From positions 1 to 64,000 of the forward strand of contig NZ_JABURL010000013.1 of the NCBI RefSeq assembly GCF_014762705.1: a DNA stretch of 64,000 nucleotides. Direction: 5' to 3'. Under the pieces are notes generated by a model. That model saw only the letters and a list, made by a program, of their open reading frames with translations. It was not told the origin of the DNA and did not search any database. Below are positions 26,399 through 37,502 of the stretch, in pieces (position 1 is the stretch's first letter; every line of letters begins with the position of its first letter). The position numbers and the translations under genes are program-made. The DNA is from Cyclobacterium sp. (lineage in GTDB: Bacteria; Bacteroidota; Bacteroidia; Cytophagales; Cyclobacteriaceae).

Positions 26399-27139
26399 TT
26401 AATTAGCGGCCAACACCAATTCCTGCTTTAAAAAATGACTGAAGTCTCGGATCCTTTCGGTATCATGGTACTTCAGGGCAGTGATGGAAAACTGATAGGC
26501 GGCCAGGGGATTGCCTTCATTGAAGTAGCGGATGGCCTGGTTAAAATATTGAAGGCCCAGCAGGTTTTGCAGGTCTATGGTCCGGAAAATATCCGGTGCC
26601 GTAAAGGAAGCCGTTTGTTTCTCCCCTGTCTGCATATTATCCGGGTTCAGGGTAAAATCTCTGAGGTAGCGTTCCTTTTGATCTGGATCGGCAATAAAGC
26701 CTTCCCTTGGATCTGTTACTTCCAATAGCACCAGCCTATCTCCCACCGCTACCTGCAAAAACACGTGGTAAGAAGTTTCCTTTACTTCAAAGGTGAATCC
26801 AAAATGATCCAAAAGGGCGGCTAAAATTAGTGAACCGCTGACACAATCGTAAAGTCCCTGGTCCAAAGCATCCCGCTCCAGGGTAAATTGCTGGTACCGG
26901 TGAAACAATTTTTGGTGTGCCCGGTAAAAAATATTTTTAACCATTTTTTCACTGTTCCCGAATTTTCTGAAATCTTTCTCCAAAAGCTCATACAGATCCG
27001 AAAACCGCTCACTTTCCGCTTTCCACGATTCAAGCCATACTTTCCCGGCATTTGGGCTGCCTGAAGGAATTTCTGCCTGGGCCGGGAAATACAGCACAGG
27101 AATAGAAAACAGGAGCAACAGCATACCAAAACCACGCAT
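26399..27139 (-). CDS. Exported transglutaminase-like cysteine-peptidase-fold protein
   Basis: 246 aa with a signal peptide (MLLLLFSIPVLYFPAQAEI). A transglutaminase-core arrangement is visible: YDCVSGSLILAALLDHFGF (Cys), TSYHVFLQVAVGDR (His) and LLEVTDPREG (Asp). Helical TPR-like sequence follows (LGLQYFNQAIRYFNEGNPLA). A periplasmic or cell-surface location is expected. Its specific substrate is not recognisable. Convergent with surA. Confidence 0.72.
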   Translation of the reverse strand: MRGFGMLLLLFSIPVLYFPAQAEIPSGSPNAGKVWLESWKAESERFSDLYELLEKDFRKFGNSEKMVKNIFYRAHQKLFHRYQQFTLERDALDQGLYDCVSGSLILAALLDHFGFTFEVKETSYHVFLQVAVGDRLVLLEVTDPREGFIADPDQKERYLRDFTLNPDNMQTGEKQTASFTAPDIFRTIDLQNLLGLQYFNQAIRYFNEGNPLAAYQFSITALKYHDTERIRDFSHFLKQELVLAAN

Positions 27140-27192
27140 GGAGTCTATATTAATTCATCGTTAATTAAATTTAACAATTTATTAACATAGAA

Positions 27193-27227
27193 ACAAAAAA
27201 AATATCCCTTCTACCAGAAGGGATATA
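27193..27227 (-). terminator. Terminator of the TonB-receptor operon
   Basis: Arms ATATCCCTTCT and AGAAGGGATAT with a 3-nt loop at 27202-27226, followed on the minus strand by a run of T. It lies just after the TonB receptor stop. Confidence 0.85.
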
Positions 27228-27249
27228 GAATCAAATGCTTAAAATTTAC

Positions 27250-30126
27250 TTAAAAGGCATAGGAGAAATTTAAATTGATCAATGTACCGGGTTTAAGACT
27301 GGAAAAAATCTGGTCTTCCGCATTGTAGGACCTGAAGACTTCTTGCCGGGACTGGTTGAGCAGGTTTTGAACGTTAATACCGGCCTGCACCCTTTCATCC
27401 ACACCAAAGGTCTTATTTACACTGATGTTCAGGGCATGGAATGGAACCGTATACGTATCTGTCCGGTTTCCAAAGCCGATATAATTGAGGGTAGCTCCCT
27501 GAACATTGTAAAATACACCTGCCTCCAGGCCTGTTACAAAATTATTGTAGGCCAAACCTGAATTGATGATATAAGGAGCCTGACCTGCCATGTCCCTCCT
27601 GGAAGAAATAACCTCGCCTTCCCTGGCAGTCAATCTACGGGACCGCAATTCAGAAGCAGACATTTGTATGCTGGATGAGGTAACCGTGCCATTAAAGGTG
27701 AAAAAGAAGTCTTCCAGTTTGGGGTCCAAAAAGGAGAGGGACTTTCTCGTTTCCAGTTCCAGTCCTGCAACGGTTCCATTGCCAACGTTTCTGGGCTGAA
27801 ATGCACCAGGGTCTGACAAAAACTGCACCATCTCTATGGGCTTGTCAAAGGTCTTGTAAAAGGCACTTAGCGATAACAGTTGACCTGCAGGAAGGAACTG
27901 TTCCCATCTTAAATCAAAATTATTGATCCGGGTAGCTTCCAACTGCCCGTCCCAAAGTACCTCGGAACCTCCATTGGTCGTTTCCTGAAACAGACCGCCA
28001 ATAAATGTCCTCCCCGTAATGGGGTCCAGAATTTCCGCAAAAGACATTTCCTTAAAGGATGGCCTGGCTATGGTCCTGGAAAAGGAGAACCTTATATTTT
28101 GGTTTTCTTTCAGGCTACTGATCAGGTTGATGGTCGGGAACAAGTCCAGGTCATCCAAAACTTTCTCATTGTCAAAAACAACGGTTTGGGTCTGATTGGA
28201 ACCGGTATAGTATTGCTCATATTTCTCAGCCCTAAGGCCAACGATGGCTTTCAGGTTGTCGAGGGGCGAAAATTCGCTATGGGCATATACCCCTATGTTA
28301 TTTAGATTTGCGCCAAAACTATTCGGGTTGTTTGGGATAAACAGCGGATTGTACCGAACACCGTTTATGTTGTTTTCGGAGAAAAGATTTTCCTGGTTCA
28401 TCACTTCATTGGGATCGCCGGTAAAAGTGGTATTCCCTGTGGAGAACTGAAAATTCTGAATAAGGAAATCCCTTTGTTTGTAAGTATAGGAAGATCCAAA
28501 CTTTAATTTGGCAGTCTTTCCAAACAGGGTGTGGTTCCTTGTCAGATCCAGTTTCCCTACCAGATTTTGTTCTTCCAGCGATCTCCAGATGCGCTGGGGC
28601 AAACCTACTTCTGAGGAAATGGTATTGTTTGGACGACGAAATCTCAGCACCCGGACATCCGGATCATCAATGGTAGACAAAGTAGGCGATACCTTCCAAT
28701 TCACTTCCCAATCCCCTCCACGAAGAAAATGTGCTCCACTGAGCATCAGGTTGGTCAATGACCGCTGGCTGTATTCAATATTGTACTGGTCTGCTTCAAA
28801 AACAGCCCCCAAATTGGTGTTGATAAAATCAAAAACGCCCACTTTGGATTCACCATTTTGAAGGCGGATCAAATTCAATTTGTACTTTGAAAAATCCGTT
28901 TTGTAAGCCAGTCCCGCAAGACCACCTACCAACACATTGCTTACTCCAAAATTTCCCAGAGATTGTTCCAGAGGCTCAAGGGCAGTCTCCCCGGCTTCCC
29001 TGGGCTTGGCAAAGAGGTTGTATGCCGCGTCTTTATAATATTCAGAGGTATTTTTGTAGGTAAGTGCCAGGTTATACCCCAGCTTGTTTTTACCCACTGA
29101 CACCTGGTTTCCCAGGGAAAATCCCAAGCTAATATTTGCCAGGTTTTGGTTTTTTACCCCTCCAAATTCGGGATTAAAATCTCTCAGAATGCTTTGGTAC
29201 AGTTGGCCCTTTTCTCCGGAAGGATTGCCAATTACTTCAGCAAATTGGGGGATATCAGTTATTCCTTTGGTTGGAATTTCCCGAAAGCCATTGTCAAAAC
29301 CCAGAAAGTCCGTACTGCTGCCGGGGCTTGTCAGGAAATTACTATTAAAATGCATGGAAGGATTGTATCCTCCACCTAGCGAAAACCTCATGGTTTTCTC
29401 CTCTGGAAAATCCTTGGTTTCAATATCTACCACCCCTCCGGTGAAGTCTGCCGAAAGGTTGCTGGTAAAGGATTTGGACACAATGATATTGTCAATGATA
29501 TTGGTAGGAAAGATATCCATCTGTATGGTGTTTCGATCCGGGTCCAGGCCGGGAATATCCACGCCATTCAGGACAGTCTTGGTGTACCGGTCTCCCAATC
29601 CGCGAATGTAGACGTATTTGCCCCCCTCAATGGACACACCGGTAACCCGCTTGATGGCAGAGGCTGCATTTCCATCCCCCATCTGCCGGAAAGAGGAAGC
29701 CGATATGCCATCCATCAGTTGTGCCGCATTCCGCTTTACGGTCATTAAAGCTGCCTCTGTAGTCCTGATGGCTTCTGCTGATATGGTCACCGTTTCCAGG
29801 TCGGAGGTAAATTCCTCCATTTTCAAATTGTCCAAAACGGTAACCTCACCGGCTTTGACCAATACATCCTTCAGGTTAAGTGCATTGAAGGAAATAAAAG
29901 AGGCTTGTAATTCGTAAGTTCCGGGCGCAATGGGGATTTCAAAATCCCCGTCAAAGTCGGTAACCGCCCCGGTCTGGCTGCCAACGACGGAGACAGCTAC
30001 ACCAAATAATGGTTCTCCTGTCCCTCCGTCAAATATGGTGCCCCTGATGGTGCCATTCTGGGCCGATACATTTGCAGACAGGCAAATCAGCCCCAAGCAA
30101 AGCCAGCCAAAGATTGAATTTTTCAT
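27250..30126 (-). CDS. TonB-dependent outer-membrane receptor
   Basis: About 958 aa from ATG 30126 (MKNSIFGWLCLGLICLSANV, then SAQ cleavage); the ORF opens 19 codons earlier. A carboxypeptidase-regulatory-like domain at about 22-105 (GTIRGTIFDGGTGEPLFGVA) is followed by a plug (RNAAQLMDGISASSFRQMGD, IRGLGDRYTKTVLNGVDIPG) and a 22-strand-type barrel ending in INLNFSYAF with the terminal Phe. It is not a SusC type: no SusD partner, and a different plug signature. It lies 95 bp downstream of a beta-helix lipoprotein gene, its probable surface partner. Substrate unknown. Confidence 0.9.
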   Translation of the reverse strand: MKNSIFGWLCLGLICLSANVSAQNGTIRGTIFDGGTGEPLFGVAVSVVGSQTGAVTDFDGDFEIPIAPGTYELQASFISFNALNLKDVLVKAGEVTVLDNLKMEEFTSDLETVTISAEAIRTTEAALMTVKRNAAQLMDGISASSFRQMGDGNAASAIKRVTGVSIEGGKYVYIRGLGDRYTKTVLNGVDIPGLDPDRNTIQMDIFPTNIIDNIIVSKSFTSNLSADFTGGVVDIETKDFPEEKTMRFSLGGGYNPSMHFNSNFLTSPGSSTDFLGFDNGFREIPTKGITDIPQFAEVIGNPSGEKGQLYQSILRDFNPEFGGVKNQNLANISLGFSLGNQVSVGKNKLGYNLALTYKNTSEYYKDAAYNLFAKPREAGETALEPLEQSLGNFGVSNVLVGGLAGLAYKTDFSKYKLNLIRLQNGESKVGVFDFINTNLGAVFEADQYNIEYSQRSLTNLMLSGAHFLRGGDWEVNWKVSPTLSTIDDPDVRVLRFRRPNNTISSEVGLPQRIWRSLEEQNLVGKLDLTRNHTLFGKTAKLKFGSSYTYKQRDFLIQNFQFSTGNTTFTGDPNEVMNQENLFSENNINGVRYNPLFIPNNPNSFGANLNNIGVYAHSEFSPLDNLKAIVGLRAEKYEQYYTGSNQTQTVVFDNEKVLDDLDLFPTINLISSLKENQNIRFSFSRTIARPSFKEMSFAEILDPITGRTFIGGLFQETTNGGSEVLWDGQLEATRINNFDLRWEQFLPAGQLLSLSAFYKTFDKPIEMVQFLSDPGAFQPRNVGNGTVAGLELETRKSLSFLDPKLEDFFFTFNGTVTSSSIQMSASELRSRRLTAREGEVISSRRDMAGQAPYIINSGLAYNNFVTGLEAGVFYNVQGATLNYIGFGNRTDTYTVPFHALNISVNKTFGVDERVQAGINVQNLLNQSRQEVFRSYNAEDQIFSSLKPGTLINLNFSYAF

Positions 30127-30221
30127 GTTTTTGTTTTTAATAAATACAGCGATGTAATAGAAAAAGTAATGAAAGGGATACACTGGGCATCCCTTTCAAA
30201 AAATGATGTTACTAGTGGTAA

Positions 30222-31724
30222 TTACAAGTCATCCAGATTGCCAGCGACAGCCGTCCAGGACCAATTGGCAAAAGCAGATTTATCTGCTCCCACGGTATTT
30301 TCTCCTTCAGCAACTGCTGTTGCATGTACATGCGTTCCATGACGGAATACATCTGCTAAGGCAACACCTTCGGGAAGGGTAACCTGGAGATTATTAAAGT
30401 TAAGGACTCCACTTTCGAAATTAGAAGCTGAATCGTCTCCATCCAGGGAAAAGTCACCCCTGCCTTCAGTAGCGGCGGGATCACCAAATCCATAGAAGTA
30501 AATATTTTGCAGGCTTGCCCTGGCCCCGTCTCTGAAATCTCCGAGTTCAGCAGCTTCATGACCGATTACCGTTCCGTTTTTAATGGTATGCGCGGCATTA
30601 AAGGAACCTTCGGGTCCATCTATTTCAAAAGCATGATCCGTTTCGCTTCCGGCTACGATGATAAAATTGTCCAACTCTCCTGCCCAGGATTGATCCGTAT
30701 CTATGGCATCATCAGCAGAACTCCACACTATAGCATTCTTTACATTTACAGTACCACCAAACCATTCGATGCCATCATCTTCATTGGCCACAACTTCAAT
30801 ATTTTCGATTACGGTTGTTGAACCCACGCCACCCAGAGTCAGGCCGTTGATTTCATTTCCTTCGCCGATATTGGCACCTCCATGACGGATGGAGATGAAT
30901 TTTAACATACCTGAATCATCATCAGGATCGTCTCCGCCATACAGGCCGTTGGTGTCGGATGGCGGAATGCCTTCTATTTGCACCTCGCTTACATCACCTG
31001 CCAGTGAACCTGGCGCATTGCCCAGGATCAGTAAACCTCCCCAAAGTCCTGTAATGTTAGGATCCAGGTTTGGACTGGCGATCATGCCGGGTTCGATTTC
31101 ATCTGCTACAGAAGTAAAAATAATGGGTTGATCTGCGTTTCCTACCGCATTGATTTTAGACCCCCTGGCAATGACCAGTGCTGTAGCATTGGGACCTGAA
31201 CCGGCTTCTCCTTTTACGATCACTCCAGGTTGTATGGTCAGGGTAGCTCCTCCAGTTACGGTAATCCGCTCTGTAAGGACATAAACTTTTCCGGTTTCCC
31301 AGGTAACATCTTCCTCAATGTTTTCTGTTATTCTTAAGGTTGTAGCTTCTTCACCTACGGTAAGTACGTGGGTGACAGTTTGAGAATCCCCATTGCTATC
31401 TGTAACAACAAATTCAAATACCACATTGCTGTTGGCATCCTCTTCTGTTGAAGCATAGGAAAATTCATGGCTGGCAGCAGTTTCTCCATTAAAATTAATG
31501 GTTTCTATTGTATCACCATTTTTTATGATCACCAAAGTTGCCAAACCATCGTTTGCAGTAATGTTGGCGGTTACGGGACCTACTCTTTGGCCTGCTTCAA
31601 CCACAGCAGTTGGTGGAATTCCTGAGATGGTTACAAAGTTGTTGGGTTGCTCCTCTTCTCCACATGACGTAAGCAAGCCTACGGCCAGTGCAAAAGCGGT
31701 CAACCCTTTGAGAAATTTTTTCAT
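30222..31724 (-). CDS. Surface lipoprotein with right-handed beta-helix-like domain, partner of TonB receptor
   Basis: 500 aa, lipoprotein signal MKKFLKGLTAFALAVGLLTS followed by CGEEE. An Ig/cadherin-like segment (about 30-125) precedes a domain of parallel-beta type: VTGGATLTIQPGVIVKGEAG, TGLWGGLLILGNAPGSLAGD, LKFISIRHGGANIGEGNEIN and DDGIEWFGGTVNVKNAIVW. Strongly acidic. Similar proteins I recall are encoded beside TonB receptors in many marine Bacteroidota and are sometimes misnamed multidrug transporters. It is the first gene of the pair. Ligand unknown. Confidence 0.78.
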   Translation of the reverse strand: MKKFLKGLTAFALAVGLLTSCGEEEQPNNFVTISGIPPTAVVEAGQRVGPVTANITANDGLATLVIIKNGDTIETINFNGETAASHEFSYASTEEDANSNVVFEFVVTDSNGDSQTVTHVLTVGEEATTLRITENIEEDVTWETGKVYVLTERITVTGGATLTIQPGVIVKGEAGSGPNATALVIARGSKINAVGNADQPIIFTSVADEIEPGMIASPNLDPNITGLWGGLLILGNAPGSLAGDVSEVQIEGIPPSDTNGLYGGDDPDDDSGMLKFISIRHGGANIGEGNEINGLTLGGVGSTTVIENIEVVANEDDGIEWFGGTVNVKNAIVWSSADDAIDTDQSWAGELDNFIIVAGSETDHAFEIDGPEGSFNAAHTIKNGTVIGHEAAELGDFRDGARASLQNIYFYGFGDPAATEGRGDFSLDGDDSASNFESGVLNFNNLQVTLPEGVALADVFRHGTHVHATAVAEGENTVGADKSAFANWSWTAVAGNLDDL

Positions 31725-31871
31725 GATAAGTAGTAGATTAATAAGTCAGACTAAACGATGTCGCAAAATTGACTTAAAAATCCCTGCCTACAGAAAGAAA
31801 CGAATTATCAAATTTTAAAATTATCTTTGGAAAATTAATACTATGTTAACATTAATTTTAAAAAACCGGAT

Positions 31872-34721
31872 TCAGGCCTCTACATCCACTTTTCCTGTTA
31901 ACTCGGCTTTCAAAAACCTGGCGGTATAACTGCTGCCATGGCCTACCATGTTTTCCGGTTTTCCGCTAAACAATATCTCTCCACCTTTTGCCCCACCTTC
32001 AGGCCCCAGATCCACAATATGGTCAGCCACTTTGATCACATCCATGTTGTGTTCAATGATCAAAACGGTATTGCCCTTATCTACCAATTTATTTAACACC
32101 TCCAGCAAATGACCGATATCCTGAAAATGAAGCCCTGTGGTAGGCTCATCCAGAATATAGAAAGTCTTACCGGTATCTTTTTTGGATAATTCGGTGGCCA
32201 GCTTAACCCGCTGGGCTTCGCCACCGGAAAGGGTAGTGGCATGCTGGCCCAGCGTGATGTAATCCAGGCCTACTTCATGTAGGGTTTTAATTTTTCTCAA
32301 TATCTTGGGCTGATTTTCAAAAAATTCCACGGCCTGTTCCACGGTCATGTCCAGGACATCAGCGATGGATTTACCCTTGAACCGTACTTCCAGGGTTTCC
32401 CTATTGTAACGCTTGCCTTTGCAGGTCTCACAGGGTATGTGTACATCGGGAAGAAAATCCATTTCTATAAGTTTCATTCCTCCGCCTTCGCAATCTTCAC
32501 AACGGCCCCCTTTTACGTTAAAAGAAAATCTGCCTGGTTTATAACCCCTGATCTTGGCTTCCGGCAATTCCGTGAAAAGGGCCCTGATATCCGTAAACAC
32601 TCCCGTATAGGTTGCCGGATTGGACCGGGGAGTCCTGCCTATGGGCGACTGATCCACTTCAATCACCTTGTCCAAATTTTCCAAGCCCTTAATCTCTTTG
32701 TAGGGCAGAGGTTCCTTTCGGGAATTGTAAAACTGCCGGTTGAGCAAGGGGTAAAGGGTTTCATGAATCAACGAGCTCTTCCCTGATCCGGATACGCCTG
32801 TCACACAAACCATGGTCCCCAGGGGAATTTCCAGGTCAACTTTCTTGAGGTTGTGCCCGCTGGCTCCCTTAAGCTGCAATTTTTTTCCTGTTCCTTTCCT
32901 TCTCTTGAGGGGCACAGGTATGCTCAATTCCCCATTGAGGTATTTGGCAGTCAGGCTGCCGGAGTGCAGCAGTTGATCCGGTGTACCACTGGCTACAATA
33001 TGCCCACCATGTCTACCGGCTCCCGGGCCAATATCCACCACATGGTCGGCTTCCAGCATCATGTCCCGGTCATGTTCCACCACGATCACCGAATTGCCCA
33101 GATCCCTGAGGTCTTTCAGTGCATGTGTCAATTTCACATTGTCCCTTTGGTGCAAGCCAATACTGGGTTCGTCCAGAATATAGAGTACTCCCACCAGCTG
33201 AGTGCCGATCTGAGTGGCCAGGCGGATGCGCTGGGCCTCCCCTCCGGAAAGGGTTCGTAATGGCCTGTCCAGGGAGAGATAATCCAGTCCTATATCCAAT
33301 AAAAAACCAATGCGTTTGCGGATTTCCTTAAGTACTTCTGCACCTATAATTTTTTGCCTCTCCGTCATCCGTTCCTCCAGATCAGCAAACCAATCTCCCA
33401 GGGTACTGATGTCCATCTGGGCCAGTTCCCCAATGTGTTTCCCCGCAATTTTAAAATGTAGGGCTTCTTTCTTTAGCCGGTATCCTTCACAATCAGGACA
33501 GGTGCGGGTACTGGTGAAGTCTGCGATCCATTTCTGGATTTTATCCGAGCCCCCCTCTTGCTGTTTTTGCAGAAAGTTCAATATGCCTTCAAAAGTGGTG
33601 GTCCACTTGGTGCCGGGATATTTCACAGAATCTACTGCAACCTCGGTTTTGTCTCCGTACAATAAAGTGTGGATGACTTTATCGTCCAGTTTTTCTATGG
33701 GAGTGCCCAGGCTGCCTTTATGGCGTTTGAGTATGGCTTCTATTTTTTTGAATATCCATATATCCCGGTATTCGCCAAGAGGAGCAATTCCTCCCCTGCT
33801 GATACTCAATGAGGGGTCAGGAATCACATTTTCCCTGGTAATCTCTTCTATTATACCCAAGCCATTGCAAGTGGGACAAGCACCATAGGGGCTGTTAAAA
33901 GAAAAAGCGTTTGGTGCAGGCTCGTCGTAACTAAGCCCGGTCTTGGGATCCATCAGGAACTTGGAGAAATAATCTATTTTGCCATTTTCATCCAACAACA
34001 TCATGATCCCTTTTCCATGTTGCAAGGCGGTTTTCAGCGATTGGGTAATTCTGTACCGGTCTTCCTCCTCGGCTATCACCCGATCGATTACAATCTCAAT
34101 ATCATGGATTTTATACCGGTCGACCTGCATTTTGGGCTGCACTTCCTGAAGTTCTCCATCAATACGCACTTTGGAATAGCCCATTTTCCTTACCTGCTCA
34201 AAGAGCTCACGGTAATGTCCCTTTCTTCCTTTCACCACGGGGGCCAGAATGGATAATTTCTTGCCGGAGAATCCCTGAAAAATCTGCTCTATGATCTGAT
34301 CCTCTGTTTGTCTGACCATTTTATCCCCCGAGAGGTATGAAAATGCTTCTGCTGACCGGGCATAAAGCAACCGCATGAAATCATAAATTTCCGTTACTGT
34401 GCCGACGGTAGATCTGGGGTTTTTGGAGGTGGTCTTTTGTTCTATGGAAATGACCGGCGAAAGGCCGTTGATTTTATCTACATCAGGTCGCTCCATTCCC
34501 CCCAAAAAAGAACGGGCGTAGGCCGAAAAACTTTCCATATATCTCCGCTGGCCTTCTGCGTAGATGGTGTCGAAAGCCAGAGAACTTTTTCCACTCCCGC
34601 TTAATCCGGTAATGACTACCAGTTTATTTCTTGGAATGCTCAGATCCAGATTTTTGAGGTTGTGTTCCCGGGCACCAAATATTTCTATATGGTCCTGTGA
34701 GGAATGGTTTTCTGCAGACAT
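31872..34721 (-). CDS. uvrA: UvrABC excinuclease subunit A
   Basis: Damage-recognition ATPase of nucleotide excision repair, 949 aa, full length. Walker A motifs: [20 protein letters not shown] near residue 33 and [20 protein letters not shown] near 640. ABC signatures [16 protein letters not shown] and [16 protein letters not shown]. Zinc-binding pairs are [17 protein letters not shown] and [17 protein letters not shown]. The DEP Walker B boxes ([30 protein letters not shown]) are intact. Single gene by spacing. Confidence 0.98.
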   Translation of the reverse strand: MSAENHSSQDHIEIFGAREHNLKNLDLSIPRNKLVVITGLSGSGKSSLAFDTIYAEGQRRYMESFSAYARSFLGGMERPDVDKINGLSPVISIEQKTTSKNPRSTVGTVTEIYDFMRLLYARSAEAFSYLSGDKMVRQTEDQIIEQIFQGFSGKKLSILAPVVKGRKGHYRELFEQVRKMGYSKVRIDGELQEVQPKMQVDRYKIHDIEIVIDRVIAEEEDRYRITQSLKTALQHGKGIMMLLDENGKIDYFSKFLMDPKTGLSYDEPAPNAFSFNSPYGACPTCNGLGIIEEITRENVIPDPSLSISRGGIAPLGEYRDIWIFKKIEAILKRHKGSLGTPIEKLDDKVIHTLLYGDKTEVAVDSVKYPGTKWTTTFEGILNFLQKQQEGGSDKIQKWIADFTSTRTCPDCEGYRLKKEALHFKIAGKHIGELAQMDISTLGDWFADLEERMTERQKIIGAEVLKEIRKRIGFLLDIGLDYLSLDRPLRTLSGGEAQRIRLATQIGTQLVGVLYILDEPSIGLHQRDNVKLTHALKDLRDLGNSVIVVEHDRDMMLEADHVVDIGPGAGRHGGHIVASGTPDQLLHSGSLTAKYLNGELSIPVPLKRRKGTGKKLQLKGASGHNLKKVDLEIPLGTMVCVTGVSGSGKSSLIHETLYPLLNRQFYNSRKEPLPYKEIKGLENLDKVIEVDQSPIGRTPRSNPATYTGVFTDIRALFTELPEAKIRGYKPGRFSFNVKGGRCEDCEGGGMKLIEMDFLPDVHIPCETCKGKRYNRETLEVRFKGKSIADVLDMTVEQAVEFFENQPKILRKIKTLHEVGLDYITLGQHATTLSGGEAQRVKLATELSKKDTGKTFYILDEPTTGLHFQDIGHLLEVLNKLVDKGNTVLIIEHNMDVIKVADHIVDLGPEGGAKGGEILFSGKPENMVGHGSSYTARFLKAELTGKVDVEA

Positions 34722-34840
34722 AGGTAAAGGTTTGCGCTATGGTTGAATTGTGAACAAAATTAAGCATTAGGCAGGGAAAGGCACTAATCCAAACCAAATA
34801 AACTCAAAACAAGACATAAGGTTCACTTTTGAGAGGGGCT

Positions 34841-36496
34841 TTATTTTTCTCTCATCTCCTCTTCTGTTTGTCCTGTAATGGTGGATTTTAATCCGCTCAG
34901 TACCAAATTCCACCAATAATGAAAAATAAATTTATGCTGGGCTCTTTCAAAATATACTTCCCCTTTGTTGAGTTTTCCAGATTTGTTGGGATTTTGGGAA
35001 GGGATTACTACCTTATTGGCCAAAAATGCCCCCAGTTTACGGAATATATTTTGGTCTCTTTCATAGTTTTTATCCAGAATTTCGATTTCCAGGTCTTTAT
35101 ATTTGACAATCACTTCTCCTGTTCCCTCCAGGTCATTGGCCTCAATGTTAAAAAACAATTGATCAAGGCGCCCACTTTTCAGGGCCACCCGGGTGGCAGG
35201 CATGATTAAATCATTGAGCGGGGCCAATACCATACCGCCAATGCTACCCTTCATAAAAAACTTACCGCTTTCATCGTTGATCAGGTAATCTGCCTGCATG
35301 TCGATCAGGCCCTTTCCCATTAACCTACCTGTTGCCAGAATATTTAGGGTGTCATTTCGCGCCAGTTCTTCTTCAATATTGGTAAAACCTGCAATTTTAC
35401 CATTTACCTGGTCGAAAAATATTTTGCCTGCCGAGGGGGCCTGGGTATCGGGTCGTTCTTCGTATGCGATGTAGGCATCTTCTATGAAAATGGTTTTCAG
35501 GTGAAGTTGTTTTGGCAATTCATTCAGGATTTCATGAATCATTTTGGGGCGTTTCGAAGTGTCCTCCTGTTTTCTTTTATCCCTGAAAACCTCCAGTTGG
35601 ATTTGTCCCAAATGAAGGCTGTCAGCTATGATCCTGCCTTGTCTGAAATACTCCTGAAAATCCATCCCATCCACCTGAAGTCGCCCATTGGAAAGCTCCA
35701 TCCAATTGGTTTCTTTTTCAAACTGGTTGACATAAGCGTATTTTTCCAATTTGTTGTTAAAGGCCACCTGTTCGATAACCATTTTTCGCTCTGTCGTATT
35801 AAAAGAAAAATCTTTGGCCCGGATGGTGTTCCTGTACTCATTGATATGCACCTGAGCTTCATCCATATAACCTTCTATATTGTCTACCGAAAATAGTGCG
35901 TCAGGACTATCCCTGTCTTCCTTGCTTAGGTTTAGTCCATCTGCAAAAACAAATAAATCCTTGATGGACAACCTCACTGAATCGGTAGCAGCATCTTTGT
36001 TGTCAAATGAAACCTGATTTACCCGCAGGTGATTCAATCCGATATTCTGGTAATCCTTGCCTTCTTTGGCCTCACTCGACTCATCTTTGCCCAGCTCCTC
36101 CAAATCGGGGGTTACCGTTTCCAAAACCACATTCTCCAAATATGCCGAGTCCAGTTTGATACTGTTGAAAAACAAAAAATCCACCCATTGAAATCCGGTA
36201 AGGCTGGCTTCATCAAAACTTAGGTGAAATTTTATTTTTTCGGCATCCTCCAGGCTTTCCCCTGGCATGATTTCCACGGATTCCATTTTTAAAAATGTGC
36301 CCCTGTAATCATAATTCAGTTGTATATCTCCAAAACGTACCTCGTGGCCCGCAAAATCGTTTGTCCGGGTAATCATGTTGCTGACGATCCTTTCGGCATT
36401 GTTGTTCAGGTAGGTGTTTACCAACAAGGGAAGCAACTGAAAGAGGGCAAAGAGTACTCCAGCAATGATGAGTATGGTAATAATGGACTTTTTCAT
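34841..36496 (-). CDS. AsmA/DUF748-like membrane-anchored protein
   Basis: 551 aa. N-terminal anchor (SIITILIIAGVLFALFQLLP) followed by a large beta-rich periplasmic region with repeated modules such as SIKLDSAYLENVVLETVTP and GRLQVDGMDFQEYFRQGRII. The plan resembles AsmA/DUF748 proteins, distant relatives of TamB. The C-terminus (RAQHKFIFHYWWNLVLSGLK, then STITGQ) is typical of Bacteroidota members. Probably envelope maintenance or lipid transport. The family call is by pattern only. Confidence 0.65.
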   Translation of the reverse strand: MKKSIITILIIAGVLFALFQLLPLLVNTYLNNNAERIVSNMITRTNDFAGHEVRFGDIQLNYDYRGTFLKMESVEIMPGESLEDAEKIKFHLSFDEASLTGFQWVDFLFFNSIKLDSAYLENVVLETVTPDLEELGKDESSEAKEGKDYQNIGLNHLRVNQVSFDNKDAATDSVRLSIKDLFVFADGLNLSKEDRDSPDALFSVDNIEGYMDEAQVHINEYRNTIRAKDFSFNTTERKMVIEQVAFNNKLEKYAYVNQFEKETNWMELSNGRLQVDGMDFQEYFRQGRIIADSLHLGQIQLEVFRDKRKQEDTSKRPKMIHEILNELPKQLHLKTIFIEDAYIAYEERPDTQAPSAGKIFFDQVNGKIAGFTNIEEELARNDTLNILATGRLMGKGLIDMQADYLINDESGKFFMKGSIGGMVLAPLNDLIMPATRVALKSGRLDQLFFNIEANDLEGTGEVIVKYKDLEIEILDKNYERDQNIFRKLGAFLANKVVIPSQNPNKSGKLNKGEVYFERAQHKFIFHYWWNLVLSGLKSTITGQTEEEMREK

Positions 36497-36556
36497 ATAG
36501 GTAGGGATTGCCCGTTAAGATACTCATTATAATTAATTCCAGAGATAATTATTTTC

Positions 36557-37498
36557 TTAAACAGGTAGTTTAATGATATACTTTCTGCCTTTTCTAACGT
36601 TGAGTTGCCTGTTGATCAGCCATGAATTATAAATTTTCACTTCTTTGTAATTGCTGTTATGATCTTGTGCCCATTCTGCCAAGTTACCAATGCTTTCAGA
36701 AATTTCGATTTCCCTCAGGGAGGGCAGGGCATACAGATCATCCTGCTGCAATTCAAAGCCATATTTACCGGGGTTTTCAAAAATCTCTTTCAGAGCAAGT
36801 GCCCTGAACAAATACCTGCTGGTCTCTTCATTCAGGTACAAATCATAATAATCCGGACTCAACTGCTGGTTTTTCCTGCGGGTAATGCCTGCTATGCCCA
36901 TGTTGTAACTGGCCGCCACACTGGTCCAATTGCCAAACTTGCCATATGAGGCCCTGAGGTATTTACAAGCGGCAAGCGTTGATTTTTCAAAGTGGTACCT
37001 TTCGTCCACATCCCGGCTTACTTCCAGACCAAAATCTCCTGCGGTGCCTTTCATAAACTGCCAAAAGCCTTTTGCCCCTGCGGGGGAAGTCACGTTCATC
37101 AATCCTGATTCTATCAGCGCTACATATTTAAAATCTCCGGGGATACCATTTTCTTCCAGGGTCTGCTCAATAAAGGGGAAAAATTTTCCCGCCCTTTTCA
37201 TCATCAACAGCGTATTGGATTCCCAATAAGCATTGACATAAACCTCTCTTTCATAACGCTCATAGACTTCCGGGTCGTCCATGGGCACTTTTTCTCCGGC
37301 AAATTCCGGCGCATCAGGAAGATCAAAAATCCTTACCCTTGGAACATGTGCCGGTTGACTTTCCCTAATTTCAGCTGCCTGACTGTGTGCAGTATTCAGG
37401 TCCATTTTTCCGCCGCTGGGTTTTAGCCATAAATATCCTATCAGGACAAATTGTACGACTATCAGGATATATAAATAGGTGATGTGTTTGCTGTCCAA
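36557..37498 (-). CDS. Membrane-anchored lytic transglycosylase (SLT domain)
   Basis: Cleaves the glycan backbone of peptidoglycan. An ATG at 37564 would overlap the upstream LOG gene by 62 nt; TTG 37498, 5 bp after the LOG stop, is the likelier start and keeps the membrane anchor ITYLYILIVVQFVLIGYLWL. The SLT domain holds KYVALIESGLMNVTSPAGAK (catalytic Glu), GFWQFMKGTAGDFGLEVS, STLAACKYLRASYGKFGNW and VAASYNMGIAGITRRK. The C-terminal tail (NVRKGRKYIIKLP) looks like a degraded LysM-type region. Co-oriented with and close to the LOG gene. Confidence 0.85.
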   Translation of the reverse strand: MDSKHITYLYILIVVQFVLIGYLWLKPSGGKMDLNTAHSQAAEIRESQPAHVPRVRIFDLPDAPEFAGEKVPMDDPEVYERYEREVYVNAYWESNTLLMMKRAGKFFPFIEQTLEENGIPGDFKYVALIESGLMNVTSPAGAKGFWQFMKGTAGDFGLEVSRDVDERYHFEKSTLAACKYLRASYGKFGNWTSVAASYNMGIAGITRRKNQQLSPDYYDLYLNEETSRYLFRALALKEIFENPGKYGFELQQDDLYALPSLREIEISESIGNLAEWAQDHNSNYKEVKIYNSWLINRQLNVRKGRKYIIKLPV

Positions 37499-37502
37499 GT
37501 GA

